64,000 nt of DNA, taken from contig NZ_CP014546.1 in assembly GCF_001579805.1 (NCBI RefSeq), positions 6,758,001 through 6,822,000 on the forward strand. The letters run 5' to 3'. This document shows positions 26,302-36,478 of this stretch, piece after piece. The stretch comes from Pseudomonas azotoformans (GTDB taxonomy: Bacteria; Pseudomonadota; Gammaproteobacteria; Pseudomonadales; Pseudomonadaceae). The position numbers and the translations under genes are program-made. The stretch's first letter is position 1. Every line of letters starts with the position of its first letter. Below the pieces are notes generated by a model, which was not told the origin of the DNA, ran no database searches, and saw only the letters and a list, made by a program, of their open reading frames with translations.

Positions 26302-27165
26302 TCAATCCACCCGTTGCAACGACGTCCACAAATGCTGCGCCGCATACGCCCTGAGCGGTCGCCAAGCCTCAGCCCGCGCCAGCAACTGGCGTGGGCTCAC
26401 CGGCCCACCTTCCAACGCCGTCAGCGCATTGATCAACCCGATATCCCCCGAGGCAAACGCATCCGCCTCGCGCATCTGACGCATGGCGATGTACTGCGCG
26501 GTCCAGTCGCCAATGCCCGGCAACGCCACCAACCGCGCCACACCGGCCTTGAGGCTGGCCTGGGGTTCGAACAAGCGGGGATCATCCAGCAACGCCTGGG
26601 CCACACCCGACAAGGTCCGCCCACGCGCCTTGGGCATGCCCAGCGTCGCCAGGTCCGCCGCTGCCAACACCTCGGCGGAGGGGAACACATGGGTGATAGC
26701 GGCATGTGGGGTTGCCAGTGGCTGACCGTATTGCGTCACCAACTTGCCCGCCAGACGAATCGCAGCCACCACAGTAATTTGCTGGCCCAGCACCGCGCGA
26801 ATCGCCAGTTCCAGGCCATCCCAGGTGCCCGGCACACGCAGGCCCGGACGCGCCGCAACCAGTTGCGCCATCAATGGGTCCGTCGCCAGTTGCGGGTTGA
26901 TCAACTGGGGTTGGGCGTCCAGATCAAACATCGCGCGCAGGCGCCGTTCGATCTCAGGCAAAGCCGCCGCTTCTGGAAAATCCACCTCCACGTCGAGCCA
27001 ATCGCCATCCCCCCTTGACACGCTGATCCAGCCCTGCTGCCCGCCGAGGCGGATACTGCGCCGGTACACGCTCGCTTCGACCGTCTCCATCCCGCCGATC
27101 GCCCGCGCCGACAGAAACCCCACCATTGCCGCCCAATCGTAGGGCGGCTGATACGCCAGTCTCAC
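26302..27165 (-). CDS. alkA: AlkA-type DNA-3-methyladenine glycosylase II
   Basis: A 287-residue base-excision glycosylase. The AlkA_N domain starts RLAYQPPYDWAAMVGFLSAR. It is followed by the HhH-GPD domain (AVLGQQITVVAAIRLAGKLV, LVALPGIGDWTAQYIAMRQM) with the catalytic Asp in AFASGDIGL. It removes alkylated bases. The GTG start overlaps the stop of the arcD paralogue (GTGA), an unexpected translational coupling. There is no Ada domain. Confidence 0.9.
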   Translation of the reverse strand: MRLAYQPPYDWAAMVGFLSARAIGGMETVEASVYRRSIRLGGQQGWISVSRGDGDWLDVEVDFPEAAALPEIERRLRAMFDLDAQPQLINPQLATDPLMAQLVAARPGLRVPGTWDGLELAIRAVLGQQITVVAAIRLAGKLVTQYGQPLATPHAAITHVFPSAEVLAAADLATLGMPKARGRTLSGVAQALLDDPRLFEPQASLKAGVARLVALPGIGDWTAQYIAMRQMREADAFASGDIGLINALTALEGGPVSPRQLLARAEAWRPLRAYAAQHLWTSLQRVD

Positions 27166-28589
27166 AACGACAACACCCCGCTGTACAAGCCATACGCCGC
27201 CAACCCTGCGCCGGCGATCACGCAGCTGAAAATGCCTTTTTCCATGTGGGTAAACAAGGGCTGGCCCTGCTCACGCTTGGCGAGGGCAAACAGGATCACG
27301 CCCGGCGCATACAACAGCGCCGACAGCAGCAGGTATTTCAAGCCCCCGGCGTAGAGCAGCCACACCGCGTAGCCGAGGGCAATCAGGCCGACCAGCAGGT
27401 CCTTCATACGCTGGCCGTGGGCACCTTCGTAGGTCTCGCCGCGCCCGCTCAGCAGCACCGCATAGGCGGCCGACCACAGGTAGGGCACCAGGATCATCGA
27501 CGAGGCCAGATAAATCAGGGTGGTGTAGGTGCTATGGGAAAACAGCGTGATCACCAGGAACAGCTGGATCATCACATTGGTCAGCCACAGCGCATTGACC
27601 GGCACCTGATTGACGTTTTCCTTTTTCAGGAAGGCCGGCATGGTCTTGTCATGGGCGGTGGCGTAGAGGATTTCCGCGCAGAGCAGCGCCCACGACAATA
27701 AGGCGCCGAGCAGAGACACTGCCAAACCGATGCTGATCGCCATCGCGCCCCACGGGCCGACGATATGTTCCAGCACACCCGCCAGGGACGGGTTTTGTAA
27801 TTGCGCCAGTTCCGGCTGGCTCATGATCCCCAAAGACAGCACGTTCACCAGCACCAGCAACGCCAGCACACCCAGGAAGCCGATCACCGTGGCGCGGCCC
27901 ACATCCGAGCGTTTCTCAGCCCGCGCCGAATAGACACTGGCACCTTCGATGCCAATAAACACAAACACGGTGACCAGCATCATGTTGCGCACCTGGTCCA
28001 CCACGCTGCCGATCTTCGGGTTGCCCAGGCCCCAGATATCGCGGGTGAAGATATCCACCTTGAACGCCACGGCGGCAATCACGATGAACATCAGCAACGG
28101 CACGATCTTGGCCACGGTGGTGATCTGGTTGATGAACGCCGCCTCCTTGATCCCACGCATCACCAGGAAATGCACGGCCCACAGCAACAAGGACGCACAG
28201 CCGATGGCCACCGGTGTGTTGCCCTGGCCGAACACCGGAAAAAAGTAGCCGAGGGTACTAAATAGCAACACGAAGTAACCCACGTTGCCCATCCAGGCGC
28301 TGATCCAGTAGCCCCAAGCCGATGAAAAACCCATGTAGTCGCCGAAACCCGCCTTGGCGTAGGCGTACACCCCCGAATCCAGCTCGGGCTTGCGGTTGGC
28401 CAAGGTCTGGAACACGAATGCCAGGGTCAACATGCCGACGGCGGTGATTGCCCAACCGATCAGCACGGCCCCCACCTCGGCGCGGGCAGCCATGTTCTGC
28501 GGCAAGGAAAAAATCCCGCCGCCGATCATCGAGCCCACCACCAGGGCGATCAAGGCGCTGAGTCGAAGTTTCCGGGCCGGTTGGGACAT
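27162..28589 (-). CDS. Arginine/ornithine antiporter paralogue (ArcD type)
   Basis: A 475-residue APC-family antiporter with LRLSALIALVVGSMIGGGIF and RNMMLVTVFVFIGIEGASVY. It is collinear and very similar over its whole length to the ArcD at 29037, which is encoded divergently. The pair looks like a tandem duplication with inversion. ATG at 28589 with AGGAG 5 bases upstream. Substrate preference of the copy is unknown. Confidence 0.88.
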   Translation of the reverse strand: MSQPARKLRLSALIALVVGSMIGGGIFSLPQNMAARAEVGAVLIGWAITAVGMLTLAFVFQTLANRKPELDSGVYAYAKAGFGDYMGFSSAWGYWISAWMGNVGYFVLLFSTLGYFFPVFGQGNTPVAIGCASLLLWAVHFLVMRGIKEAAFINQITTVAKIVPLLMFIVIAAVAFKVDIFTRDIWGLGNPKIGSVVDQVRNMMLVTVFVFIGIEGASVYSARAEKRSDVGRATVIGFLGVLALLVLVNVLSLGIMSQPELAQLQNPSLAGVLEHIVGPWGAMAISIGLAVSLLGALLSWALLCAEILYATAHDKTMPAFLKKENVNQVPVNALWLTNVMIQLFLVITLFSHSTYTTLIYLASSMILVPYLWSAAYAVLLSGRGETYEGAHGQRMKDLLVGLIALGYAVWLLYAGGLKYLLLSALLYAPGVILFALAKREQGQPLFTHMEKGIFSCVIAGAGLAAYGLYSGVLSL

Positions 28590-29036
28590 ACACACTCCTG
28601 GTCAATAACTGTTTGAGCCGACAACCGTGCACTCAACTAATTAACTCAGCGAGTGTAGCGTTTATTAGAGAAGGCGATAAAACTGACACGTTCATAACGT
28701 AATGGCATGTCAGTTACACACAATTAGGCTTATTTAGAATTTAAATACTGCACACGCACTACGCTTATAGCGCTTTGGTGAAACTTCGTTCGAAAAGTTT
28801 GCACATCTGGAAATACGGTCTAGCTTCAAACGTCCACGGACCTGACTAATAGATTAACCATAAAGCGAGAGAAGCGCTCTGCAAAGCACCTCTCCGAGGA
28901 TTTATATCGCCCACGAGTTTCCAGCCTAAGTCATTAATTCACAATGGAATGTGCCAATGAAGTGATCTGAGTCAGCTGTTTGAATAGCGCACGGAATTAT
29001 TCTGTGGTCTCTCTTCTCCTGCATTGGAGTTATGCA
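28590..29036. other. Divergent intergenic region between the two arcD genes
   Basis: 447 bases without a gene. It must hold promoters for both arcD genes. I searched for a canonical ANR/FNR box (TTGAT-N4-ATCAA) and found none convincing. The most structured element is the inverted repeat at 28681-28715. Confidence 0.6.
28681..28715. repeat. Inverted repeat, candidate operator upstream of the arcD genes
   Basis: AACTGACA (28681-28688) and TGTCAGTT (28708-28715) are perfect 8-bp arms around 19 bases; pairing extends to 10 bp with one mismatch. Confidence 0.45.
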
Positions 29037-30464
29037 ATGTCTGAATCTCCCGGAAAACTTCGACTCGGCGCACTGGTTGCACTTGTCGTGGGCTCGATGA
29101 TTGGCGGCGGGATCTTCTCACTGCCGCAGAACATGGCCGCCAGCGCCGACGTCGGCGCGGTGTTGATTGGTTGGGTGATTACCGCCATCGGCATGTTGAC
29201 CCTCGCGTTTGTGTTCCAGACCCTCGCCAACCGCAAGCCTGACCTCGACGGCGGGGTCTACGCCTACGCCAAGGCCGGGTTCGGCGACTACATGGGTTTC
29301 TCGTCTGCCTGGGGCTACTGGATCAGTGCCTGGCTGGGCAACGTGGGGTACTTCGTACTTTTGTTCAGCACCCTCGGTTACTTCTTCCCGCTATTTGGAG
29401 AGGGAAATACCCCTGCTGCTGTGATCGGTGCCTCGGCGCTGCTGTGGGCCGTGCATTTCCTGGTCCTGCGCGGCATCAAGGAAGCGGCGTTCATCAACCT
29501 GGTGACCACCGTCGCCAAGGTCGTACCGCTGGTGCTGTTCGTGTTGATCGCGCTGTTTGCGTTCAAGCTGGAGATCTTCACCGCTGACATCTGGGGCGTG
29601 AAAAACCCGGACCTGGGCAGTGTGATGAACCAGGTGCGCAACATGATGCTCGTCACCGTCTGGGTGTTCATCGGCATCGAAGGCGCGAGCATCTTCTCGT
29701 CCCGTGCGGAAAAACGCTCCGACGTGGGCAAGGCCACCGTGATCGGTTTTATCACCGTGCTGCTGTTCCTGATGCTGGTGAACGTGCTGTCCCTGGGCAT
29801 CATGACCCAACCGGAACTGGCCAAGCTGCAAAACCCATCGATGGCCGCCGTGCTGGAGCATGTGGTGGGCCACTGGGGCGCGGTGCTGATCAGCGTCGGC
29901 CTGATCATCTCGCTGCTCGGGGCGCTGCTGTCGTGGGTGCTGCTGTGTGCGGAGATCATGTTCGCCGCCGCCAAGGACCACACCATGCCGGAGTTCCTGC
30001 GCAAGGAGAACGCCAACCACGTACCGGTCAACGCCCTGTGGCTGACCAACGCCATGGTGCAACTGTTCCTGGTGATCACGCTGTTTTCCGCCAGCACTTA
30101 CCTGTCGCTGATCTACCTCGCCACCTCGATGATCCTGGTGCCTTACCTGTGGTCGGCGGCCTACGCGCTGCTGCTGGCGGTGCGCGGCGAGACCTACGAG
30201 AACGCCCTGAAAGAGCGCAAGAAAGACCTGTTCATCGGCGCCATCGCCCTGATCTACGCGATCTGGCTGCTCTACGCCGGCGGCACCAAATACCTGCTGC
30301 TCTCCGCCCTGCTGTACGCCCCCGGCGCGATCCTGTTCGCCAAGGCCAAGCGTGAACTGGGCAAACCGATTTTCACCAACGTCGAGAAGCTGATTTTCGC
30401 CGCAGTGGTCATTGGCGCCCTGGTGGCGGCCTATGGGCTCTACGACGGCTTCCTGACCCTGTAA
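29037..30464 (+). CDS. arcD: ArcD, arginine/ornithine antiporter
   Basis: A 475-residue, 12-helix antiporter (LRLGALVALVVGSMIGGGIF, FIGIEGASIFSSRAEKRSDV) heading the arcDABC operon. It exchanges external arginine for internal ornithine without energy cost. ATG at 29037 has TGGAG 7 bases upstream; an in-frame upstream start at 28980 lacks a ribosome site. Confidence 0.94.
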   Translation: MSESPGKLRLGALVALVVGSMIGGGIFSLPQNMAASADVGAVLIGWVITAIGMLTLAFVFQTLANRKPDLDGGVYAYAKAGFGDYMGFSSAWGYWISAWLGNVGYFVLLFSTLGYFFPLFGEGNTPAAVIGASALLWAVHFLVLRGIKEAAFINLVTTVAKVVPLVLFVLIALFAFKLEIFTADIWGVKNPDLGSVMNQVRNMMLVTVWVFIGIEGASIFSSRAEKRSDVGKATVIGFITVLLFLMLVNVLSLGIMTQPELAKLQNPSMAAVLEHVVGHWGAVLISVGLIISLLGALLSWVLLCAEIMFAAAKDHTMPEFLRKENANHVPVNALWLTNAMVQLFLVITLFSASTYLSLIYLATSMILVPYLWSAAYALLLAVRGETYENALKERKKDLFIGAIALIYAIWLLYAGGTKYLLLSALLYAPGAILFAKAKRELGKPIFTNVEKLIFAAVVIGALVAAYGLYDGFLTL

Positions 30465-30497
30465 CACCTGAATCTTTTGTTCACTGGAGGATCTGTA

Positions 30498-31754
30498 ATG
30501 ACCACGGAAAAAGTGAAGTACGGCGTACATTCCGAAGCCGGCAAACTGCGCAAAGTCATGGTGTGCTCCCCAGGCTTGGCCCACCAGCGGCTGACCCCCA
30601 ACAACTGCGATGAACTGCTGTTCGATGACGTGCTATGGGTGGCCCAGGCCAAGCGCGACCATTTCGACTTTGTGACCAAGATGCGCGAGCGGGATATTGA
30701 TGTGCTGGAAATGCACAACCTGCTCACCGACATCGTCGCCATCCCCGACGCGCTGGACTGGATCCTGGAACGCAAGATCACCGCCAACACTGTCGGCCTG
30801 GGCCTGGTGGATGAAGTCAGCTCCTGGCTGCGCAGCCTGGAGCCGCGCAAAATCAGTGAGTTCCTGATTGGTGGCGTGTCCGCCGATGACCTGCCGAGCA
30901 GCTTCGGTGGCAAGACCATCGAGATGTTCCGCGATTTCCTCGGGCATTCCAGCTTCATCCTGCCGCCGCTGCCCAACACCCAGTTCACCCGTGACACCAC
31001 CTGCTGGATCTACGGCGGCGTGACGCTGAACCCGATGTACTGGCCGGCGCGACGCCAGGAGACCCTGCTGACCACCGCCATCTACAAGTTCCACCCGGAA
31101 TTCACCAACGCGGACTTTCAGATCTGGTACGGCGACCCGGATCAAGAACACGGCGCGTCCACCCTGGAAGGCGGCGACGTGATGCCCATCGGCAACGGCG
31201 TGGTCCTGATCGGCATGGGCGAGCGTTCGTCGCACCAGGCCATTGGCCAACTGGCGCGCAACCTGTTCAAGAACAAGGCGGTGGAAAAAGTCATCGTGGC
31301 CGGCCTGCCCAAATCCCGCGCCGCGATGCACCTGGACACCGTGTTCAGCTTCTGCGACCGCGACCTGGTCACCATCTTCCCCGAAGTGGTCAACCAGATC
31401 GTCGCCTTCACCCTGCGCCCTGACGAGAGCAAGCCTCACGGCATCGATATCCAACGCGAGAAAACCAACTTCCTCGACACCGTCGCCGCGGCCCTCGGCC
31501 TCAAGGCACTGCGCGTGGTGGAAACCGGCGGCAACAGCTTCGCCGCTGAACGCGAGCAGTGGGACGACGGCAACAACGTGGTGGCCGTGGAGCCGGGCGT
31601 GGTGATCGGTTACGACCGCAACACCTACACCAACACCCTGCTGCGCAAGGCCGGTGTGGAAGTCATCACCATCAGTGCCGGTGAACTGGGCCGTGGCCGT
31701 GGCGGCGGCCACTGCATGACCTGCCCGATCATCCGCGACCCTATCGACTACTAA
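30498..31754 (+). CDS. arcA: ArcA, arginine deiminase
   Basis: A 418-residue enzyme hydrolysing arginine to citrulline and ammonia. Motifs: [25 protein letters not shown], catalytic His in [11 protein letters not shown] and catalytic Cys in [14 protein letters not shown] near the C-terminus. ATG follows GGAGG. Second gene of the arginine deiminase operon. Confidence 0.97.
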   Translation: MTTEKVKYGVHSEAGKLRKVMVCSPGLAHQRLTPNNCDELLFDDVLWVAQAKRDHFDFVTKMRERDIDVLEMHNLLTDIVAIPDALDWILERKITANTVGLGLVDEVSSWLRSLEPRKISEFLIGGVSADDLPSSFGGKTIEMFRDFLGHSSFILPPLPNTQFTRDTTCWIYGGVTLNPMYWPARRQETLLTTAIYKFHPEFTNADFQIWYGDPDQEHGASTLEGGDVMPIGNGVVLIGMGERSSHQAIGQLARNLFKNKAVEKVIVAGLPKSRAAMHLDTVFSFCDRDLVTIFPEVVNQIVAFTLRPDESKPHGIDIQREKTNFLDTVAAALGLKALRVVETGGNSFAAEREQWDDGNNVVAVEPGVVIGYDRNTYTNTLLRKAGVEVITISAGELGRGRGGGHCMTCPIIRDPIDY

Positions 31755-31823
31755 GCGACCATCCCCTGGCCGGCGTCCATCAGACGCTGGCCAGGCAGAT
31801 CACCGAATCCAAGGAGAATCATC

Positions 31824-32834
31824 ATGGCGTTCAACATTCACAACCGCAGCCTGCTCAGCCTGGAACACCACACCCCGCGCGAGCTGCGCTACCTGCTGGA
31901 CCTGTCCCGCGACCTCAAGCGCGCCAAGTACACCGGCACCGAACAGCAACACCTCAAAGGCAACAACATCGCGCTGATCTTCGAAAAAACCTCCACCCGC
32001 ACCCGCTGCGCCTTCGAAGTGGCCGCCTATGACCAAGGCGCCAACGTCACCTACATCGACCCGGGCTCCTCGCAGATCGGCCATAAGGAAAGCATGAAGG
32101 ACACCGCCCGCGTACTCGGGCGCATGTATGACGCCATCGAATACCGTGGCTTCAAGCAGGAGATCGTCGAAGAGCTGGCCAAGTTTGCCGGCGTGCCGGT
32201 GTTCAACGGCCTGACCGATGAATATCACCCGACCCAGATGATCGCCGACGTGCTGACCATGCGCGAACACGCCGACAAGCCGATTCACGAGATCAGCTAC
32301 GCCTACCTGGGCGATGCCCGCAACAACATGGGCAACTCGCTGCTGCTGGTGGGCGCCAAGCTCGGCATGGACGTGCGTATCTGCGCGCCTAAAGCCCTGT
32401 GGCCCCACGATGACCTGGTCGGCCGCTGCAAGAAATACGCAGAAGAAAGCGGCGCGCGCATCACCCTCACCGAAGACCCGAAAGCCGCGGTCAAAGGCGT
32501 GGACTTCATCCACACCGACGTGTGGGTATCCATGGGTGAGCCCGTGGAAGCCTGGGCCGAGCGCATCGAACAACTACTGCCATACCAAGTGAACGCCGAG
32601 CTGATGAAAGCCACCGGCAACCCACGCACCAAGTTCATGCACTGCCTGCCGGCGTTTCACAACAGCGATACCAAGGTCGGCAAGCAGATTGCCGAGCAGT
32701 ATCCGCACCTGGCCAATGGCATTGAAGTGACAGACGACGTGTTCGAGTCGCCGGCCTGCATCGCCTTCGAGCAGGCGGAAAACCGCATGCACACCATCAA
32801 GGCGATCCTGGTGTCGACCTTGGCCGACCTGTAA
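31824..32834 (+). CDS. arcB: ArcB, catabolic ornithine carbamoyltransferase
   Basis: A 336-residue enzyme with the carbamoyl-phosphate site ([14 protein letters not shown]), the ornithine loop ([11 protein letters not shown]) and [15 protein letters not shown]. Length fits the catabolic form, which splits citrulline with phosphate into carbamoyl phosphate and ornithine. AAGGAG precedes the ATG. Confidence 0.97.
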   Translation: MAFNIHNRSLLSLEHHTPRELRYLLDLSRDLKRAKYTGTEQQHLKGNNIALIFEKTSTRTRCAFEVAAYDQGANVTYIDPGSSQIGHKESMKDTARVLGRMYDAIEYRGFKQEIVEELAKFAGVPVFNGLTDEYHPTQMIADVLTMREHADKPIHEISYAYLGDARNNMGNSLLLVGAKLGMDVRICAPKALWPHDDLVGRCKKYAEESGARITLTEDPKAAVKGVDFIHTDVWVSMGEPVEAWAERIEQLLPYQVNAELMKATGNPRTKFMHCLPAFHNSDTKVGKQIAEQYPHLANGIEVTDDVFESPACIAFEQAENRMHTIKAILVSTLADL

Positions 32835-32887
32835 CCCTTTCTTCGGGGGAGCCCGCTCCCCCGCTGCTTTGAAAAAGGACAGACGCT

Positions 32888-33817
32888 ATGCGTATCGTCG
32901 TAGCACTGGGCGGTAACGCCCTGCTCCGCCGTGGTGAACCCATGACTGCGGACAACCAACGCGCCAATATCCGGATCGCCACCGAACAGATCGCCAAGAT
33001 CCACCCCGGCAACGAGCTGGTGATCGCTCACGGCAATGGCCCGCAAGTCGGCCTGCTGTCGTTGCAGGCGGCGGCCTACACCCAGGTCTCGCCGTACCCG
33101 CTGGACGTGCTCGGCGCCGAGACCGAAGGCATGATCGGCTACATCATCGAACAGGAACTGGGCAACCTGCTGGACTTCGAAGTGCCCTTCGCCACCCTGC
33201 TCACCCAAGTCGAAGTGGACGCCAAGGACCCGGCTTTCAAGAACCCGACCAAGCCCATCGGCCCAGTGTATTCCAAGGCCGAAGCGGAGAAACTCGCCGC
33301 CGAAAAAGGCTGGGCCATTGCGCCGGACGGCGACAAGTACCGTCGTGTGGTCGCCAGCCCGCGCCCTAAACGTATCTTTGAAATCCGCCCGATCAAGTGG
33401 CTGCTGGAAAAAAGCAGCATCGTGATCTGCGCGGGGGGCGGCGGCATCCCGACCATGTATGGCGAGGACGGCAAGCTCAAAGGCATCGAAGCGGTGATCG
33501 ACAAGGACCTGTGTTCGTCTCTGCTGGCCTGGCAGTTGGAAGCCGATTTGCTGGTGATCGCCACCGACGTCAACGCCGCGTTTATCGATTTCGGCAAACC
33601 CACCCAGAAGGCCATCAGCCAGGCCCACCCCGACGAAATGGAAAAACTCGGCTTCGCCGCCGGTTCCATGGGCCCCAAGGTACAAGCTGCCTGCGAGTTC
33701 GCCCGCCAGACTGGCAAAACCGCCGTCATCGGTTCACTCTCGGACATCGAAGCCATCGTCCAGGGCAGCGCCGGTACGCGCATCAGCACGGCAAAACCTG
33801 GCATCACCTATCTGTGA
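32888..33817 (+). CDS. arcC: ArcC, carbamate kinase
   Basis: A 309-residue kinase transferring phosphate from carbamoyl phosphate to ADP, the ATP-forming step of the pathway. [19 protein letters not shown] at the start, [23 protein letters not shown] and [14 protein letters not shown] are family hallmarks. Confidence 0.97.
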   Translation: MRIVVALGGNALLRRGEPMTADNQRANIRIATEQIAKIHPGNELVIAHGNGPQVGLLSLQAAAYTQVSPYPLDVLGAETEGMIGYIIEQELGNLLDFEVPFATLLTQVEVDAKDPAFKNPTKPIGPVYSKAEAEKLAAEKGWAIAPDGDKYRRVVASPRPKRIFEIRPIKWLLEKSSIVICAGGGGIPTMYGEDGKLKGIEAVIDKDLCSSLLAWQLEADLLVIATDVNAAFIDFGKPTQKAISQAHPDEMEKLGFAAGSMGPKVQAACEFARQTGKTAVIGSLSDIEAIVQGSAGTRISTAKPGITYL

Positions 33818-33835
33818 AGTAGAGGAGAGACGCCT

Positions 33836-34198
33836 ATGGCCACCTTTGAACCGGGTCACTTGCACGTTGAACGCCACGCGCTGAATGCGCAGGACTACAG
33901 CTACAACCTGTGTATCGACTACGAAGTCAGCCAGGATCCAAAGGAAGGCAAGGGCATGCTGTTCAAGCTGCATGGCTCGGTGCAGGGCAAGGACCTCAAG
34001 GAAGAGTTCTTCCTGCCCAAGGACCAGGCGTTCGACTTTGCGCGGCATGCGATGAACATTGCGCAGAAGTACGGCATGCCGAAGATCGCCGTGTTGAACG
34101 GCGCGATGCACAAGCAGTACGACTTGATGTTCGAGGATGTGCGGCATCAGTTGGATGTGAAGGCAGGTGATCCGGTCAAGCCCGAACACCTGGAATAA
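33836..34198 (+). CDS. DUF5064 family protein
   Basis: A 120-residue soluble protein (HLHVERHALNAQDYSYNLCI, EEFFLPKDQAFDFARHAMNI). I recognise it as the Pseudomonas DUF5064 type; function unknown. It starts 18 bases after arcC behind AGAGGAG and is probably the last gene of the arc operon. The REP-like hairpin follows. Confidence 0.8.
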   Translation: MATFEPGHLHVERHALNAQDYSYNLCIDYEVSQDPKEGKGMLFKLHGSVQGKDLKEEFFLPKDQAFDFARHAMNIAQKYGMPKIAVLNGAMHKQYDLMFEDVRHQLDVKAGDPVKPEHLE

Positions 34199-34215
34199 GA
34201 ACGCCGCAGATCCAC

Positions 34216-34239
34216 TGTGGGAGCAAGCCCGCTCCCACA
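34216..34239. repeat. Pseudomonas REP-type palindrome
   Basis: TGTGGGAGC, spacer, GCTCCCACA. This is the widespread REP hairpin of fluorescent pseudomonads, here between the arc operon and gcsR. Confidence 0.8.
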
Positions 34240-34304
34240 TTTTGATCTCCACTCGCTCCAAGGCATACTTGCCGCCTCTCGCTCCCCAGAATTGTTAGCG
34301 CCCC

Positions 34305-35813
34305 ATGCGTATCCACGTCAGCTTCATCGACCGCGTCGGCATTACCCAGGAAGTCCTGGCCCTGCTCGGTGGGCGCAATCTCAACCTGGATGCGGTGGAG
34401 ATGGTGCCGCCCAACGTCTACATCGACGCGCCGACCCTGAGCGCCGAAGTACTCGAAGAACTGCGCGACGCCCTCTTCAGCGTGCAGGGCGTGCAAGCGG
34501 TGACCGTGGTGGACATCCTCCCCGGCCAACGTCGCCACCTGCAACTCGATGCCCTGTTGGCCGCCATGACCGACCCGGTGCTGGCGCTGGACAGCGCGGG
34601 CAAGATCCTGCTGGCCAACCCGGCGCTGATCGCCCTGTATGGTCGCGAGCCGGCGGGCGAAAGCATCAGCGAACTGTTCAATGACCCGAAGCTGCTCGAC
34701 ACCCTGCTGGAGCAAGGCTTCCGCTTGCCGCTGCGCGAGATCAGCGTCAACGGCCAGACCCTGCTGCTGGACGCCACGCCGATCACCGACGCCGGCGCCC
34801 TGCTCACCCTCTACCAACCCAACCGCATCGGCGAACAGCTGTCGGCGCTGCACCATGACCATGCCGAAGGCTTTGACGCGCTGCTCGGTGAATCCCCTGT
34901 CATCCGCACGCTCAAGGCCCGCGCCCAGCGGGTAGCGGCGCTGGATGCCCCGTTGTTGATCCAGGGCGAAACCGGCACCGGCAAAGAGCTGGTGGCGCGG
35001 GCCTGTCATGCCATCAGTGCGCGCCACAGTGCGCCGTTCCTGGCCTTGAACTGCGCGGCGCTGCCGGAGAACCTCGCGGAAAGCGAGTTGTTCGGTTATG
35101 CACCGGGCGCCTTTACCGGCGCGCAACGCGGTGGCAAGCCGGGGCTGATGGAGTTGGCCAACCAGGGCACGGTGTTTCTGGATGAGATCGGTGAGATGTC
35201 GCCGTACTTGCAGGCCAAGCTGCTGCGGTTTCTCAACGACGGCAGCTTCCGCCGCGTGGGCGGCGACCGTGAAGTGAAGGTCAATGTGCGCATCCTCAGC
35301 GCCACCCACCGCGATCTGGAAAAAATGGTCAGCGAAGGCACCTTTCGCGAAGACCTGTTCTATCGCCTCAACGTGCTCAACGTCGAAGTGCCGCCATTGC
35401 GCGCACGCGGCCAGGACATCCTGTTGCTGGCCCGTTATTTCATGCAGCAGGCCTGCGCGCAGATCCAGCGTCCGGTGTGCCGCCTGGCACCCGGCACGTA
35501 CCCGGCGCTGCTCGGCAACCGCTGGCCGGGCAACGTTCGGCAACTGCAGAACGTGATCTTCCGCGCCGCCGCCATCTGCGAAAGCAGCTTGGTGGACATT
35601 GGCGACCTGGATATCGCCGGCACGTCAGTGGCGCGCCAGAGCGACGGTGAAATCGACAGCCTGGAACAGGCGGTGGAAGACTTCGAGCGCAACCTGCTGG
35701 AAACGCTATACACCAGCTACCCTTCGACGCGCCAACTGGCCAGCCGGTTGCAGACCTCGCACACGGCGATTGCCCATCGGCTGCGCAAGTACGGCATCCC
35801 GAATAAGGTCTGA
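34305..35813 (+). CDS. gcsR: GcsR, TyrR-like sigma54 enhancer-binding activator
   Basis: A 502-residue protein: N-terminal ACT domain ([20 protein letters not shown]), a PAS domain around 80-190, then the AAA+ domain with Walker A GETGTGKE near residue 222. The sigma54-contact GAFTGA is near 267 and Walker B is [11 protein letters not shown]; a C-terminal HTH follows ([20 protein letters not shown]). The intact GAFTGA means it can activate sigma54 promoters. GcsR of P. aeruginosa (PA2449) activates the glycine cleavage operon in response to glycine; the same operon lies directly downstream with matching operators. Confidence 0.93.
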   Translation: MRIHVSFIDRVGITQEVLALLGGRNLNLDAVEMVPPNVYIDAPTLSAEVLEELRDALFSVQGVQAVTVVDILPGQRRHLQLDALLAAMTDPVLALDSAGKILLANPALIALYGREPAGESISELFNDPKLLDTLLEQGFRLPLREISVNGQTLLLDATPITDAGALLTLYQPNRIGEQLSALHHDHAEGFDALLGESPVIRTLKARAQRVAALDAPLLIQGETGTGKELVARACHAISARHSAPFLALNCAALPENLAESELFGYAPGAFTGAQRGGKPGLMELANQGTVFLDEIGEMSPYLQAKLLRFLNDGSFRRVGGDREVKVNVRILSATHRDLEKMVSEGTFREDLFYRLNVLNVEVPPLRARGQDILLLARYFMQQACAQIQRPVCRLAPGTYPALLGNRWPGNVRQLQNVIFRAAAICESSLVDIGDLDIAGTSVARQSDGEIDSLEQAVEDFERNLLETLYTSYPSTRQLASRLQTSHTAIAHRLRKYGIPNKV

Positions 35814-35826
35814 GAACGACATCGAC

Positions 35827-35863
35827 TGTACTGAAAGCGCTACAGCGTAACGATATCGCTACA
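35827..35863 (+). promoter_or_regulatory. Two tandem GcsR-type operators
   Basis: TGTACTGAAAGCGCTACA (35827-35844) and CGTAACGATATCGCTACA (35846-35863), separated by one base, are imperfect copies of the 18-bp GcsR/TyrR-type palindrome. Position just after gcsR and about 150-180 bases before a sigma54 promoter fits enhancer sites. Confidence 0.7.
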
Positions 35864-35926
35864 ACCCTGTTTTTTGCGCGCCATGCAAGGCTTTGATCCG
35901 CATAGGCTTTTTTTCCTGCGCCCAGC

Positions 35927-35944
35927 TGTAGCGAAATCGCTACA
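35927..35944 (+). promoter_or_regulatory. Perfect GcsR-type operator
   Basis: TGTAGCGAAATCGCTACA is a perfect 7-4-7 palindrome, 65 bases before the -24 element. Its centre is 100 bp from that of the first tandem site. Confidence 0.75.
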
Positions 35945-36008
35945 GTCATAATGCATAACGCTATAACCAATTTTATTAACTCATTGATTTATAACGAATA
36001 AATAAGAT

Positions 36009-36024
36009 TGGCCGCGATATTGCT
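36009..36024 (+). promoter_or_regulatory. Sigma54 (-24/-12) promoter of the gcv operon
   Basis: TGGCCGCGATATTGCT has GG and GC separated by exactly 10 bases, as required for RpoN promoters. It lies 61 bases before the gcvH ATG and downstream of the GcsR sites. Confidence 0.8.
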
Positions 36025-36084
36025 AAGCAACTCCCCATTATTCCAATCCCGTCCACCAGACGAATCTGGCCTTGAGGAGTTTCC

Positions 36085-36468
36085 ATGAGCGAGTTGCGTT
36101 TCACTGAAGATCACGAATGGCTGCGCGCCGAAGCTGACGGCAGCGTCACCGTGGGTATCACCGCTTTCGCGCAGAACGCGCTGGGTGATGTGGTTTTCGT
36201 GCAACTGCCGGAGTTGCAGGCCTATGACAAGGGCGCCGAGGCGTCCACCGTTGAGTCGGTCAAAGCGGCCAGCGGCGTGTACATGCCTTTGGACGGTGAA
36301 GTCCTTGAAGTGAACGACAAATTGGATGGCAGCCCGGAGCTGGTCAACGAAGACCCGATGGGCGAAGGTTGGTTCTTCCGCTTTAAGCCGGCCGATGCCG
36401 GTGCAGTCGCTAAACTGTTGGATCAGGACGCGTACGACCGCCTGATCAAAGCCAACGCTGAAGCCTGA
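36085..36468 (+). CDS. gcvH: GcvH, glycine cleavage H protein
   Basis: A 127-residue lipoyl carrier with the modified lysine at residue 60 in VESVKAASG, and [10 protein letters not shown] at the N-terminus. It shuttles the aminomethyl group between P, T and L proteins. First gene of the GcsR-controlled operon; gcvP begins 10 bases later. Confidence 0.97.
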   Translation: MSELRFTEDHEWLRAEADGSVTVGITAFAQNALGDVVFVQLPELQAYDKGAEASTVESVKAASGVYMPLDGEVLEVNDKLDGSPELVNEDPMGEGWFFRFKPADAGAVAKLLDQDAYDRLIKANAEA

Positions 36469-36478
36469 GGAGCGCGCC

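Noticed and set aside
28590..29036. ANR/FNR box for the arginine deiminase operon
   Set aside because: No TTGAT-N4-ATCAA or close variant could be read; half-sites were too degenerate.
34176..35543. Minus-strand open frame opposite gcsR
   Set aside because: Antisense shadow; gcsR carries Walker and GAFTGA motifs in the plus frame.
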